A stretch of 64,000 bases of DNA from positions 2,322,014 to 2,386,013 of the forward strand of contig NW_020194558.1 in assembly GCF_002865645.1 (NCBI RefSeq), given 5' to 3'. The position numbers and the translations under genes were made by a program. The stretch comes from Hyaloscypha bicolor E. Its lineage: Eukaryota > Ascomycota > Leotiomycetes > Helotiales > Hyaloscyphaceae. The notes under the pieces are model-generated. The model was given only the letters and a program-made list of their open reading frames with translations. It had not been told where the DNA came from and did not search any database. Every line of letters begins with the position of its first letter. Position 1 is the first letter of the stretch. Of the stretch, positions 11,851 to 22,760 are shown piece by piece.

Positions 11851-12285
11851 CCGTCCCCGTCCTTTCCCACAGCTGTGGCATCCTGGGCGCGACCAGGGCT
11901 GGCTAGTCTCATGCTGCGCGAATCACCGCAGCCAGTCACAGCAAAAGGCTGCCCTCGCTAGCTGGCTGGCTGAGTAGAACGCCTCGTTCTCAAACAAAGA
12001 TCCTCCCCTCATGCCGACGACAATTCCTCTCACCACTCACTCTGCACATACCCTCCTTGTGAATCCTCTTTGCTGTGACTATATACTTGCATTTGCACTT
12101 GCTCTACCTCACGAGATCCGCCGAACTCTTCCATTCACGGACCAAATGGACTCTGACACCGCCCGCATGTCGAGACAGCGTTGAGCGTCACCCAGCGTCG
12201 TGACTTGGCAGCGAGCCAGAACGACCCGCGAACTCGCCCTCGAACTCCACGAATTCCACGATTCCCTGGCAGATCAACAATCAAT

Positions 12286-14505
12286 ATGCCTTCCCTCGTC
12301 ATTCCACAGTCCGGGCTGTCGCTGGGAAGCTTCCCGGCACCGCCCTCCAAGCCCTCGTCAGCATTTCCCGATGTCTTCGGCCTGACCTTGACGGACGGAG
12401 TGATTGAGGAAATGATAAAATGCGTGCAGAATGGGAAACTGATCCAATTGTCGTTGGGAGAGCATCCCGTGAGTTTCCAGTCCATAAGTTTAGTACCGAC
12501 CATATTGTGCCGAGTTTGGTTGTGGTTTTGTATTGTTCAGTCCATTTTGACAATTGCTTCGCTTGCTATTGTAGTCCACGATAATACGAACGATTCACTG
12601 ACCATCCACACCATATAGAATATTTCGTACGGATCAAAAACCCAGCATCTTTCTACCTCCCATGAACCTTTTAAGTTCGACCTCTTTCAAACGATCAATT
12701 CTCCAAACTCGTCTTCAGGCTCGCCAGACATGGCCTCCTCCAGACCCAACTCGAATAGAAGTACAAAGGTCGAAGCCAAGGTTCATACCCGATGGATGGC
12801 AAGTCTTGGCGTCAAGTTTGACCCTACGAAATTTGCCCCGAAGGTGGTTAAGAACTCAGCGAAGGCAAATGCAACAGCTACCTCTGCAACCGCTGGAGCA
12901 GACGCCGCACTTGCAGCACTCCAAAGCTCACTTGCGGAGGAGAACGCGAAGAAACAAGGAAACACGTGAGTACTATACTCTGGAGGAAGCATACAAAAAT
13001 TGACGTAAAATAGGACAAAGCTCATCAAGGACGGAAGCTTGCCGGCTCCTGGCCGCCGAGGTCAAGTGAAGCCTTCCAATAAATCAAAGTTCTTGTCACA
13101 AAATCGTCTTGGCAGTGATACCACGCGATCGATGCCCTCGAGCCCGGCTCTCAGTGGTGTTGGCTCCCCATCGCTTGGTCCCACCTCGGTTCCTCTATCT
13201 CAGCAGCAAGCGGAACAAGCGAAGGCCGTTCGCAAGCCAGTGATACACCTCCTCGCGGTTGAACCAATGACAGAGAAAGAAGTCAGGGAGAAGATTGACG
13301 ACGAAGGACAAGAACAATTGATGGTAGCCTTATTGAGAGTCGGCGATTTGAACCAGACAACTAAGAAATGGGAGTTGAGAAAGTCGTTCTTCAAGGAACT
13401 CGATGTTTGGGCTTTCGAATATTCCACGACAGCCGATCGTCAGCGCGCAATCGACAATGCTGTCAAGCAGTACGATAAGATGAGGCTAGGCGTCAGTGAA
13501 CCCCAATGGGACCGACTCTTAGAGAAGTCGGAACGCGGAACAGGCAAATGCCTCAGTAAGCTCCAAGCCCAAATCGCTGCCGGACCAGTTGCCAGAGGAC
13601 CCAAGATCAACGTTCAGAAAGCCGACGAGTCCGGTCGAGATACTCCTAACGGCGATGATGATGTTTTAATGGATAAGAAGGTGTCCAAGATCAAGGGGGA
13701 GAGCCTGAGTCGCTCAGTCTCCCAGCCGCCACCAACAAAGTCGAAGAAGGTTAGCGAGAAGGAGAGTCAAGCCAAGAGACTGCTCTCGAAGAACCCAGCG
13801 AAGTCTGCAACGAAATCTGCTCCGGCTAAGAAGGCTCCCCCACCCAAAACTGGCACCAAAGTTCTGTCCTCAGAATTCGTGAACGATTCGGACGAAGAAG
13901 ACGATTACCCAGTCCCGGCGAAGCCAGCCCCAAAGCCGATGAAGCGTTCTAGAGATGAGGATCTCGACACAAGTGATTCCAGTATCCCTCTAAGTAAGAA
14001 GGTCAAGAAGGACACTCCCACTACTCACAGGGTCTCTGACGCGAGCCAATCGTCCCGAACAACCACTTCCTCACATTACTCTTCCTCCAGCAGCAAGATA
14101 AAGGGTAACTCGCCTCAGAAGTCATCACCTCTTGCCTCCTCACCACCGACGAACGCCTCCGATATGGAGAGCACTTCCGGCGAACGAACCTCATCATCCG
14201 AATCACCAGCAAGACATCTCTCAACCAAGAATTCCCGTTCCCCAATCCACAAGCGGCACCAAAAGTCTTCGTCCGTCTCCTCATCCGGCTCATCTCGATG
14301 CCTCAAGCCAGAGGTCACGGATATGGCGAGGAGATTTAAGATGTTTTACCCGAAGTACAAAGCTCTTCATCAAGAGTTGGCCTCGATGGGCGAGCACCGC
14401 GACAAGCAGAAAGAAAAGGATCTATTCGACATGCATGCTCGCCTGGCCCAGATGAAGAAGGAGATCGAGGCTGGTATTATCGATGTTGATCAAAGGAGTG
14501 ACTAA
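12286..14505 (+). CDS. ell1: RNA polymerase II elongation factor ELL homologue
   Basis: Three exons, 12286-12468, 12619-12965 and 13014-14505, give 673 aa. The first donor (GTGAGT) splits the N-terminal ELL domain: the first exon has VFGLTLTDGVIEEMIKC and ends LSLGEHP, and the second starts NISYGSKTQHLS. A winged-helix-like segment begins near residue 249 (KPVIHLLAVEPMTEKEVREK). The C-terminus (about 610-670) has a short occludin/ELL-like helical stretch with FKMFYPKYKALHQELASM. Between them is a long Lys/Ser-rich disordered region with nuclear-localisation-like clusters. ELL proteins suppress pausing of RNA polymerase II as part of elongation complexes; the S. pombe counterpart is ell1. Intact, with good splice sites. 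Confidence 0.82.
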
Positions 14506-15088
14506 GCATATGGGCGGGGTTTTCTTAACTGCATGGCGAGGTGTTGGTACAATGGAGTTTACGGAAGATTTGGCGTTGGCATGGAACAATGAGCACTAAA
14601 AGATGTACTATTGCATGGAAGGGGCATTTACGAATGAATGCAGGCATGGTGGCACCATACGATATGAATGAAGGTCATTGAGAACTGAAAACTGCCTCCT
14701 CTGAATGTGGCTTGTGATATCCGTGCCTTTTTAAGACCCAGTGGTCTCCATTTCTCAATATCCTCACATCACTTGATGCACTGGATAGGTAAGCGATTAT
14801 TGTCTCGGTCGCCGGGGTTGGGGGCTGGTATGATCCTGTCGATATTGTCTTCCTTGTGGGGAGTTCCTCTAATGCTCTTTCCCCTCCGCACTGTTGCTAT
14901 GTAGCCACAGTAAGCTTGCTCATTGTGCCCCCCCATCGCGCCTTCCTAAGCTCCTTTCACCTTTCAAGCTCCTTAACACCCTAACATCATGCTTCCCTCC
15001 ATCCACCATCCCGTTCTGAAGTACAAATAGCTCACTTCTTACTGGCACTGTCTCCGAAAGTATTACCGTCCCAAACCCAAAGTCCACA
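14506..15088. other. Intergenic
   Basis: 3' region of the ELL gene and the promoter of the following small gene. No other feature seen. Confidence 0.4.
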
Positions 15089-15610
15089 ATGTCCGATCCG
15101 CCCCCCGAACACCAGATGGAAGCACAGCAAGCACGTCAAGCATACCGGCAAGCACAGATAGTCTTCCACCAAGCACAACAAGCCTACCATCCAGCACTGC
15201 AATCTTTCCTCCGGCAAGCACTGCCAACCTTCGAGCAAGCACAACAAGTCTACCTGCAAGCCTGCGAGGAGCATCTAGATTCTCAGGAACTACTGGAAGA
15301 CCTGGAAGAGCAGCAAGCCCCCGTGGAACAGCTGCTGGAGGTATACGCGCAAGAACAGCAAGCAACCCTCCAAGAACTACGAGCCTATCAGCAAGCACAG
15401 CAATCCTACGACTCAGCAAAAGAAACCTTTCGCCAGGCACAGATAGCCTTCAAGTCAGCACGACAAACCTTCCAGCAAGCGCAGCAAGCCTACGAGCAAG
15501 CGCAGCAGGCCTACAAGCAGGCCACATACGCGTACGAGCGAGCGGCGCTAGTCTGCGAGCAAATGAAGGAGTTGCACGAGCTGGCGATGGGACATCGGGA
15601 ATCAAAGTAA
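15089..15610 (+). CDS. Gln/Ala-rich heptad-repeat protein
   Basis: Single open frame of 173 aa. Almost the whole protein is a seven-residue repeat of the form QQAYxQA, with an aromatic (Tyr/Phe) once per heptad, for example QAQQAYEQAQQAYKQA near residue 135. It is predicted to be a long helix or coiled coil. The repeat also shows in the DNA as an imperfect 21-base pattern, so expansion by slippage is likely. No known domain. The opposite strand is also open because of the repeat, so the strand choice rests on the ATG context, the Met-Ser start and the charged middle part. It could be a genuine orphan coiled-coil protein or a spurious frame over a minisatellite. Confidence 0.5.
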   Translation: MSDPPPEHQMEAQQARQAYRQAQIVFHQAQQAYHPALQSFLRQALPTFEQAQQVYLQACEEHLDSQELLEDLEEQQAPVEQLLEVYAQEQQATLQELRAYQQAQQSYDSAKETFRQAQIAFKSARQTFQQAQQAYEQAQQAYKQATYAYERAALVCEQMKELHELAMGHRESK

Positions 15611-16035
15611 CTAGGGAAGAATGCGGCAGGGTATGGAGCTTAGGGGGAGTCAGGAACGTGAGCTTCTAGGGGGTGCTTTAGAACAGGAAAGGACTATCTT
15701 GAGGAGGCGGTTGGAGAATAATTGTTTTGATATTTGATGGGAGGAAGGCTGGGAATTCAACTAAGGAGTGATTTGAAATACGAGTTCTTTTGTGCAGAGG
15801 AGGCTTAGCTTAGCGCTCTTCTCCATCGAGCGTAACTTGAATAGATCCAGCCTTGGACCCAGCAGTTAGTAGAGTGTAACCAGTGTCCATCTACGCCTTT
15901 GCCCCTCTCCTCAGCCACCATCCTATTAGTAAACTTCTTTAAAATGTAAGTGGCGGAATTAGAAGAAAGGATGGAAAATTGACGGCTAGTTTCAGGGAGA
16001 GGATTATTGACTTTATTCGAGTTTGAGATTTGCTT
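15611..16035. other. Intergenic
   Basis: No gene or repeat recognised. Confidence 0.4.
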
Positions 16036-16272
16036 TCAATACCTCGTCCGGGGACCCAATGTCAAATAGCTCACCGCCCATTTCCCTCGGCAACTCCCCA
16101 CCCCCCCCCCCCTTTTATTGTTCTCCTCCCAGAGCTCGTCATCAGACATAGCTGCATATATTGCCGCCTTTGCAGGGTATATATTTGCTCGTTTTCTGGC
16201 TATGATTTCGTCGACTTTGTCTTTGTTGAGATTGAGGCGTGCGATGGCTGAAAGGTCGTTGGAGGATGGCAT
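16036..16272 (-). CDS. Possible small protein
   Basis: A 78-codon frame whose first 50 residues are charged and helix-like, with NKDKVDEIIARKRANIYPAK and AAMSDDELWEENN, better than random composition. The rest runs through a poly-G tract (plus-strand C run near 16102-16114) and looks non-coding, so the true 3' end may differ. No recognised domain. Confidence 0.35.
   Translation of the reverse strand: MPSSNDLSAIARLNLNKDKVDEIIARKRANIYPAKAAIYAAMSDDELWEENNKRGGGVGSCRGKWAVSYLTLGPRTRY
16102..16114. repeat. Poly-C mononucleotide run
   Basis: A run of about 13 C preceded by CCCCA. Its length is likely to vary between isolates and to be unreliable in assemblies. Confidence 0.8.
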
Positions 16273-17417
16273 GTTGGTGGCGGGTTCTGTGTTGAAATAA
16301 GTGTGGTGATGCGAGTTATGTTTTGTTTGGAGGAGAATGAGAGATGGGAAGAGAGCGGGGGGGAGGGGCAGAAATGGGGGGTTTTACGGACGTTGGGAGG
16401 GGCGTGCATGGAAATAGATGGAAAAACGCCTCTGCTTTAAATCGTTGCTGGGGATTGGAAATGGCCTGAGTCGTTACATCAGGTGGGGAGTGGCTATTAT
16501 TAGGATTTGAGAAGGATATCACCCTGAATCAGGCTTAGAGAGCAGCAGTGAGGTGAATATTGATCAGCCCAATAGAGTCCAACCCATGGTGAATTCTTGA
16601 TTTAACTCCTCCGATCCTTTCCGTATGACGTCTGAAAGTTCATTTTGAAATAATGAATGCAAGTGAAGCATTCTAAGAGGGATGACTGAAACATCAGCAT
16701 CCTTCTATCAATGCTTGCACGCTTGCACGCTTGCCCAGCCAAACTTGCGCCGAAATGATGAGGAAGGCCCCTCCACCAAGGAAGTTAAAGTGCACTCAAA
16801 TGTGCTCGAGGTGAAAGAGATGTTCAAAATTTGTTTCTAAGTGAGTTCAAGATTTTGGTTTAACGCTTTCATTCGTTTAGAGGGGTATCACGTGGTCATC
16901 CATCCATTTGTTGTGATTTTTGCAGACCATCGAATGTAAAAGCTTCTAATACTCAACGCACCGATTCCCTCCGAGTGACGTCTGAAATGCCCCTGGTCGC
17001 CTATTCACAATGGAGTGAAAGTGAAGTATTTGAGCTGGACGCGGGGACGGGACTACAAGGTCAGGAGCTTGCTAGCAGTGCTCTTCAGGCTACACTTGCC
17101 TGAAATGACTTTGGAGGACACAAGCCCGTCCACTTTGGACAGCTGAAATAGAAGCTTAAATGTACAGAGTCGCACGAAATTTCAAGGCAGGAATCAAGAT
17201 GTGTAGTTCAACGCTTCAATTCATTTATTGGCGCGTATCGCGTTATCATCCATTGCCGCGTAAATTCTCCAGACCATTGATCATTTGCATGTAAAGCATC
17301 TAACATTCCAGACTTCCAGACGGAAGAACACCGCATATTCACCCAATGCCCGTTCCTCCAGCCCAAGCTGGAATTCGCCATGCCTGTACGCCGAACGGAA
17401 TCGAATTCGAATGAAGT
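16273..17417. other. Gene-free stretch, mostly the tandem duplication
   Basis: Apart from the ~350-bp duplicated unit, no gene is seen. The 3' part is the downstream region of the LC8 gene. Confidence 0.5.
16600..17315. repeat. Degenerate tandem duplication, ~350-bp unit
   Basis: Two diverged direct copies. Shared blocks in the same order: GACGTCTGAAA at about 16627 and 16977; TTYAACGCTTYMATTC at about 16858 and 17207; then a TATCRCGTKRTCATCC block, a CCAGACCAT-like block and TGTAAARGC-TCTAA. Offsets are constant at about 350 bases. No open frame is conserved between the copies, so this is old non-coding duplication. Confidence 0.65.
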
Positions 17418-18054
17418 TTACTGGGTCTTGAAGAGGAGGATAGCGTAGTGGCCGAGGTAGAAGTAAATAAAGTGCTTCGTCTCGTGGGTGACAAACGAGC
17501 CGAAGTTGCGACCGACGATGCAGTGCCAGGTAGGGCCCTTGCGCTCATCGAACTGAAGGATGATTAGTCGGGTGGTTGGGATTCGAGGATTTGAGTTCAT
17601 ACGGTCTTCTTGATATGCATTGCAATGTCCTAGAGGGGTTTGTTAGTTTTGAGTTCTCGAAAAGGGGGTGCCTCTGAGGAAGGTTCATCGCTCACCTTCT
17701 CGATGCTGAACTTTGCCATAGCTTCTTGTGCTGTTGACGCGATTAGCTGTGGCCCGTGGAATATTACATTGATCTTGTCGTTAGAATGTGAGCCCATACC
17801 AGTGTCAATTGCCTCCTGTTGCATGTCCTCGCTCTGTTCGATCTGTCAGTGACGTTGCTTCCGGTGGCATGATATCACGTCAGATCGAAACGTTTCGCTC
17901 ACCATGTCTGCCGACTTGATCTGGGCTGGAAAGGAAGTATTAGCATGTTTATCTCTCAGATCGACGCGTGGAATGAGAATGGACGAGCCCAGGCTCTATT
18001 TTTTTACGTACCCTCTAACTTATCCTTCGGATTGCTCGCCTTCTCACTAGACAT
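17418..18054 (-). CDS. nudG: Dynein light chain LC8
   Basis: Six exons, 18054-18012, 17925-17903, 17833-17800, 17730-17696, 17629-17603 and 17552-17418, give 98 aa, the family length. Every junction has GT-AG ends and correct phase. The C-terminal exon holds the near-invariant LC8 strand region [20 protein letters not shown] and ends [16 protein letters not shown]8 is a dimeric hub that binds short linear motifs in dynein intermediate chain and many other partners; in Aspergillus the gene is nudG. Five introns in a 297-nt coding sequence is dense but usual for this gene in fungi. Very confident identification. Confidence 0.93.
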
Positions 18055-18982
18055 CTTTGCGGTTGTATCGGTTTCTTCCGTCGGTCTCCTCGTTACTTGA
18101 AAGGCTTGAGAAGTCGAAAGTTAGTCTTCGTTTGGGTGTGTACCTTGAGCTCGGGATGTGGTTTGTCTGGGTTTGGTTGTTCTTGAAGGTGGGAGCGAGA
18201 GTGTGGAAGTCTTTGTCAACCTTGGCGACGCGTCGGAGGAATGGTTGTTCGGAGGCGGTATCAGTGGTGTAGACAATATAATTTAGGTTGATTTGAAGCT
18301 CTCCCAGGTCGGAGACCGTGGAGTCGTTCGTCGTTCCTACCGCCATTGGTCGGAATCGTGTATCGCTGAGTAAGCGCTGAGTAATGTGAGTCCTCTCACG
18401 CGGGGGCACCCCCGCTTGATTTCGGAATCGAAAGCGAACGGGCCGACCATTATCCCGGCTCATAGTGGACAAATAAAGCGGCGCTGAATTCTGGATGCTC
18501 AATATCCAAGTCAAGTTAGAGATACTTTCCTCACTAAATGTACACATGCGATGTCGTATATTCATCTGGCTTTTCAATATCTTATAGGATATCAATTCTT
18601 GCCCTTCTCGACTCCAAATAAATGTACAGCTTCTGCTTGGGACATTGGGAATTTAGTGCTGCTATTTTTGACCGCTGTGAGCCAGTCAACTTGAACTATT
18701 GCAGATGCTTCCACTCCAATAGCTCCTTCGATCTAGGGTACATGCAAAGTCCACTTCTTGTGATTATCCACGAGATCATGAATCATTTAACAATTGTCTC
18801 CTTCAATAACATCTTGACCAAGGACACTAAAGTTTAGTGCCGCTTTTAATGTCCACCAAAGACCGGTTCTCTTAACCGAGCCGAACTTTTTCTTAACCTT
18901 GTCAATTTTCAATGCTGCTGCATCTCTGGATTTAAACAGCGAACATCATGTCATGATAACTGGAATCCGCACCCAACAGATC
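18055..18982. other. Divergent region between LC8 and MRD1
   Basis: Shared upstream region of two divergent genes. A 182-codon minus-strand frame (18595-18047) runs into the LC8 start. It has no recognised domain and is more likely 5' leader than a gene. Confidence 0.4.
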
Positions 18983-21717
18983 ATGGCCTCTTCACGAATC
19001 TTCATCAAGGGGCTTCCTCCCACCATCTCCGAGGATGATTTCAAGAAACACTTCAGCACAAAATCCGAAATCACAGATGCCAAATTGATACCCCACCGGA
19101 GAATTGGCTATGTAGGGTACAAGACCCCAGAGGATGCCGAAAAGGCAGTCAAGTACTTCAACCGGTCATTCATACGGATGTCAAAGATTGGTGTGGAGCT
19201 TGCTCGACCCGTAAGTGGCCTGGATTTGCATCTATTCTATCTAACATCTCGCAACAGATCTCTGATACCACTTTACCGAAATCGAGGAAAGCACAGCGAG
19301 AAGAAGACCGCGAAGACAGCAAGGCTCGTCTCAAGCTACGGGCAGAAGCAGAACATACATCCTTTCTAAGTACCGGAACGAAGCGAAAGCGTAGTGATGT
19401 CGACGAATCAGATCCTAAATTGAAGGAGTTCTTGGAGGTCATGCAACCTGCCTCCAAGTTGAAGACATTGGCGAAATCTATGGAAGATGAATCTATGATG
19501 GAACCGCCCACAAAGGTGCAAGCTTTAGAAATACCGGAAGGGGAGAGCGATGGCGAATATGAGACGGTACCACAGAAGCCAAGGAAGAAAAGTCCTCCCA
19601 AAGTTATCGTTGCGCCTACCCCAGCTCCAATCGCCACCGAGCAACCAGTAGCCCTTGAAGAGCCCACGATAGATCCTATAGCACCCAATGCTACCGATGA
19701 TGATTGGCTTCGGAGCCGTACAAATCGTTTATTGGATCTGATGAGGCCGGAGGATATTGTTGCTGGTAGAACAGCGGGTTCGAGTCGTCAAAACGTTGAA
19801 CATGTAGCTGAAACGAGCGCCAGCGTCGATCAACCTGTCGGTTCAAACGACAAACCTGCAGAGGAAACACTTGAAGATCAAGGCGAAGAGAATCCAGATC
19901 CTACCATAGAGGCAATCAAGTCGAACGGCAGATTGTTCGTACGAAATTTGCCATATTCAGCATCAGAGGATGATCTACGACGGCACTTCGAACCCTTCGG
20001 TCCATTGGAGGAGGTACGCATCTCTCCCTTTTCTCTTGTTATATCCGTCCATTTCATGATGAATATCCAGATAGGGACAGCTTATGCTTCAAGCATGTGA
20101 TGTGAACTGGACGAATATTTTAGTAGATGCTTCGTGTTTTCTGAAAGTGGTCATTTCCTGGTCTGATCTTTGTACCATTTTCGCGATATTTCGATGCTAA
20201 TACCTATTTTATTTCAGGTACATCTTCCTGTTGATGCCAAAGGTGTTAGCAAGGGATTTCTCCTTGTTCGGTATACTGATCCCTCCGCTGCTGCCGAAGC
20301 CTATCACAATCTTGATGGCGAGCCCTTTCAAGGTAGACTCCTTCACATACTACCCGCTGCTGCAAAGCGAGAGAACAAATTGGATGAATTTGCGATTGCG
20401 AAATTGCCACTGAAGAAGCAAAATCAGATTAAGAAAAAAACAGAAGCTTCATCGACGACCTTTAACTGGAATTCCCTGTATATGAATCAAGACTCTGTGA
20501 ATTCAGCAATTGCTGATCGCCTCGGAGTGTCCAAATCAGAGCTTTTGGATCCTACATCTGCAGATTCTGGAGTCAAGCAAGCAATAGCAGAAACGTCGGC
20601 CATCCACGAAACGAAACAATACTTCGCAAAGCATGGAGTCGACCTGGATGCTTTCAAGAAGCGTGAGCGAGGCGACACATCCATTCTGGTCAAGAATTTC
20701 CCCTATGGAATGTCTCTCGAAGAGCTGAGAAAGATGTTTGAAGAGTTTGGCCAGGTGCTTCGGGTGCTGATGCCTCCGGTCGGCACCATCGCAATCGTCG
20801 AGTTTGCCCAGCCAACGGAAGCACGAGCTGCGTTCGGGAAGTTGGCTTATCGCCGCATGAAAGATTCTGTGCTGTTCCTGGAAAAGGCACCAAAGGATGT
20901 CTTTACCAGTGTGAGCAGTAATGCCACAACAGTGCCATCTGATCAGCGGGGAGGGCAGTCCGCAGATCAGAAGTTGTCGACATCTGATTTTCTGGAAGTG
21001 GGGGTGGCCTCCGAAGCCATCGACACTTCTACCCTATTCGTCCGCAATCTCAATTTCTCCACCACGAGCGCTGTTCTTACCGAGACGTTCAAGCCTCTCG
21101 ACGGTTTCATGTCAGCTCGTGTTAACACAAAAACGGACCCGAAGAAGCCTGGACAGGTCCTCAGCATGGGTTTTGGCTTCCTCGAATTCAGAAGCAAAGC
21201 ACAGGCTCAAGCGGCACTCAAAGCCATGGATGGCTACGTTTTGGAAGATCACAAACTACTAATCAAGGCTTCCCACAAGGGGCTCGATGCTGCAGAAGAG
21301 CGGAGAAAGGAGGACAGGGCCAAAAAAGTGGCTGGCAGGCGGACCAAGATCATCATCAAGAATCTCCCCTTCGAGGCAACCAAGAAGGATGTACGAGCGC
21401 TGTTTGGTTCTTACGGCCAGCTCCGGTCAGTTCGGGTACCCAAAAAGTTCGATCATTCAGCTCGTGGCTTTGCGTTCGCAGACTTTATCACGGCCCGCGA
21501 AGCGGAGAATGCACTAGAGGCTCTGAAAGACACTCATCTTTTGGGTCGCCGCCTCGTTCTAGAATTTGCCGCCGGTGATGCACTCGATGCTGAGGAGGAG
21601 ATCGAGAAAATGCAGAAGAAAGTCGGCTCGCAAGTCAACATCGTTGCATTGCAAAAGCTCACTGGCGGAGGTCGCAAAAAATTCAATATTGAAGGCGACA
21701 ATGTAGATGAAGATTGA
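18983..21717 (+). CDS. MRD1: Multiple RNA-binding domain protein 1 (MRD1)
   Basis: Three exons, 18983-19210, 19258-20013 and 20218-21717, give 827 aa. Five RRMs are visible: residues ~4-76 (SRIFIKGLPPTISEDDFKKH), ~301-375 (RLFVRNLPYSASEDDLRRH, split by intron 2), ~482-550 (SILVKNFPYGMSLEEL), ~598-675 (TLFVRNLNFS) and ~704-780 (KIIIKNLPFEATKKDV). An acidic, Lys-rich linker separates RRM1 and RRM2. MRD1 is a nucleolar protein needed for early cleavages of pre-rRNA and 40S subunit production, binding pre-rRNA and the U3 processome. Length, RRM count and order match the family. Intact. Confidence 0.93.
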
Positions 21718-22760
21718 AGGGGTGCCAAAGGTATTTGTTCGATAATTCGTTCGCCTCCCTGAATTCAATTTCCTCTCGAAAGTGGCAAGCGTTCATCCCC
21801 CTTGCCGTAAATGTTGCAACCCTCTTTGACTCAACCCTGCACACAGATCTCGAAACTCCTTTACAATACCTTATCTGAAATATCAATACCCCGCAACTCG
21901 CCTCGATAGTTCAATAATTTGAGGCGCGCAGTGCATCGAAGGACCAAGGAATGTCTGAACTCTTACCTTTATTTTCAACTCCCTTGATTTGAGACAATGG
22001 CAATCTTACAACGCCCCCAGAACTCTCCTGCCGCTCTTAGACTTTTCTATAAAGAGATTTTCATATGGCACAAGTGATAGGCGTCCTGCGGGGCTGCCAG
22101 TCAATCACATGCTCAGCAGCGCCACGAACCGATGTATTTTGGGAGATATTGCTCCACGATTCACCGAATCTTGTGCTACATTCTCAGAGTTTTCGTGTTT
22201 TCCCTAACCTGAGCCTATTCCTCATCGGGACCAAACAGCGCGCGCATGCTCCAACTGGATGAGCATTCCTTTTATCGCTACAGGAACAATCCGTGTTGAT
22301 AGACCGATCCTAAACTTGACCCGTCCTTGCTTCAAAGGATCGAAACTCGACCACTCCAATGCTGCCTTTGTTCCCAAAACCGTTGCCGAGAGATTTGATA
22401 GAAGTGAGCACACTTCTGGGCTCTTTCTCGGTTTAGTGCTTGCCTGTATGGCGAGGCGGCGACCAGTCCAGTCCGTCGCTTGTGTTGACTACACCCCTCT
22501 TATAACCTACGATCTGCTGCTTCATTCTCAGGTCACCTGTTGGCATTCCCTTTCCTCTTAAGTCGACTGTTGACCCTCAGGCTGCTGCCATTCCATCAAA
22601 CATTTTTTACTACAATCCTTGTTCTTTTCTAACCAACAGAAGCTCGTCGCACACAGCCTTTACAAATTTACAAGTTCCTGAATGTCCAGGTGACTACGCT
22701 GTAGAGATTTTGCAGAGTTCTCGACTCGGGTGAAGCATTCTTAACCCCAGTCCCACATCG
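21718..22760. other. Long upstream region of abaA
   Basis: About 1 kb with no gene recognised. It is rich in short pyrimidine tracts near the abaA start, consistent with an extended promoter and 5' leader. Small upstream open frames exist but none is clearly conserved. Confidence 0.45.

Larger units (their letters stand above)
7280..12285. other. Five-kilobase stretch with no recognisable gene
   Basis: No domain, no credible exon chain and no RNA gene was found on either strand. Many open frames of 60-160 codons exist because the region is GC-rich, but they overlap one another on both strands and have unstructured composition. Two short tandem repeats are present: a 7-mer TGTGTGC repeat near 11654-11684 and a CTGCCCT repeat near 11818-11850. 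The 3' part is probably an extended promoter and 5' leader of the ELL gene. Long non-coding transcripts are possible but cannot be judged from sequence. Confidence 0.5.

Noticed and set aside
18047..18595. 182-codon frame upstream of LC8
   Set aside because: It overlaps the LC8 first exon, has no domain and sits in the expected 5' leader.
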